From assembly GCA_001949185.1 (NCBI GenBank), contig BDGG01000005.1:1291249-1355248 (forward strand): 64,000 bases of DNA, read 5' to 3'. Positions within the stretch are counted from its first letter, which is position 1. Every line of letters starts with the position of its first letter. Of this stretch, positions 63,509-64,000 are shown in pieces. A program made the position numbers and the translations under genes. The notes under the pieces are model-generated. The model did not search any database. It was given only the letters and a program-made list of their open reading frames with translations, and was not told the DNA's origin. This DNA is from Ramazzottius varieornatus. Lineage: Eukaryota > Tardigrada > Eutardigrada > Parachela > Ramazzottiidae.

Positions 63509-63993
63509 TTATTCCACAGAGGTAAAGCTGTATTCGAGAGTGCAGTTCAGATCTTCAACGTTCTCATCGGCTAACATGTACAGGGGTTCGGGCAAAATAT
63601 TTGCAGCAACAAAAGACTTTTCTACAGTGGAAGTTTTGATCCTATGCCAGGCTTCAGATACAAAATAAAGGGATTCCTGACGTACGGCTTTTTCAGGTAG
63701 CCCTTCTTGGTAACTTCTGTGCAGTTGTCTCTCCATTGATGATAGGACTGCTCCAAGTGACACTTTAATGGATAGTTGACACCAACATCAAGTGGCTGGT
63801 ACTTTCCAGTCAGCCCTTTCGGAATAAAAATTTGCTCCATTCCTTTACTCTCCAGCAGCGCCCGGTTTTCATAACTCAAATGCGCCGGCGCGTGGTCCCT
63901 AGACAAGTAGCTTCCTTGTTCTTTCTCGTCAAAGGTAGACTCAATCCATTGGATATCCAGACAAGACTGCCACCATCCGGAGGCTGCAACCAC
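63509..63993 (-). mobile_element. Second, different pogo-like DDE transposase fragment (runs off the window edge)
   Basis: On the minus strand, CLDIQWIESTFDEKE is followed by SRDHAPAHLS (catalytic Asp), IFIPKGLTGKYQPLDVGVNY and PLKCHLEQSYHQW, the DDE_1 C-terminal core. A frameshift near 63680 leads into SEAWHRIKTSTVEKSFVAAN, the AWxxIxxxTIxxSFxxAGI motif. The sequence is clearly different from the copy at 61.4 kb (IPKGLT versus TANTT), so these are two families. The beginning lies beyond 64000. Confidence 0.75.
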
Positions 63994-64000
63994 GGAGTGC

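Overview
This is eukaryotic, animal-type nuclear DNA. The genes are built from many small exons joined across short GT..AG introns (often 50-80 bp, some several hundred), there are no operons or bacterial signals, and the proteins are metazoan: bestrophins, an IA-2/phogrin receptor, a Src-family kinase, PHACTR, prominin, and a secreted TSP1/discoidin protein. The best guess is a small-genome ecdysozoan, most likely a nematode. The Src kinase resembles nematode SRC-2 in its SH3, FLVRDSES-type SH2 and EYKEAS tail, and bestrophin expansion is typical of nematodes. A tardigrade-like genome cannot be excluded from sequence alone. I reconstructed exon chains by hand, requiring GT/AG borders, matched codon phases and family homology. 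Every complete model below has a CDS length divisible by three.

Layout. 1-14.4 kb holds three bestrophin paralogues in direct tandem on the + strand (1064-3394, 8337-10856, 11841-14383). Two minus-strand Pol II transcription genes sit between the first and second: NC2-alpha/DRAP1 (3780-5379) and the RNA polymerase subunit RPABC4/RPB12 (6902-7147). 14.4-18.8 kb is mostly intergenic, with a decayed ubiquitin-conjugating-enzyme-like relic. 18.8-28.8 kb is a 19-exon IA-2/phogrin (ida-1 type) pseudophosphatase receptor with a Gln/Met/Pro-rich ectodomain and duplicated membrane-proximal domains. 29.2-32.3 kb (-) encodes a secreted protein with two TSP1 and two discoidin domains. 32.6-36.3 kb (-) encodes a SENP/Ulp1 SUMO protease. 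37.3-38.1 kb (+) holds an unrecognised small basic-protein gene. 39.4-44.1 kb (-) encodes a myristoylated Src-type kinase. 44.1-49 kb is repeat-rich and gene-poor. 49-54.4 kb (+) encodes PHACTR. 54.9-57.8 kb (-) encodes an intronless prominin. 58-64 kb is a graveyard of transposons: a decayed Helitron coding region and two broken pogo/Tigger-type DDE transposases.

The genes do not form one pathway. Some may share membrane or cytoskeletal biology: Src kinase, PHACTR (actin/PP1), prominin (membrane protrusions), IA-2 (dense-core vesicles) and bestrophins (anion channels). That is general biology rather than evidence of co-regulation. The introns and gaps are peppered with short non-autonomous inverted-repeat elements. 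At least two types end in TA-CAGT/TA-CTGTA like Tc1/mariner MITEs, and another has a CAAGTGGCGCA core. I found no convincing novel defence, toxin or biosynthetic system. The most unusual items are the doubly and triply disabled IA-2 active site with duplicated ME domains, the intronless prominin, the secreted TSP1-discoidin architecture and the dense MITE population.
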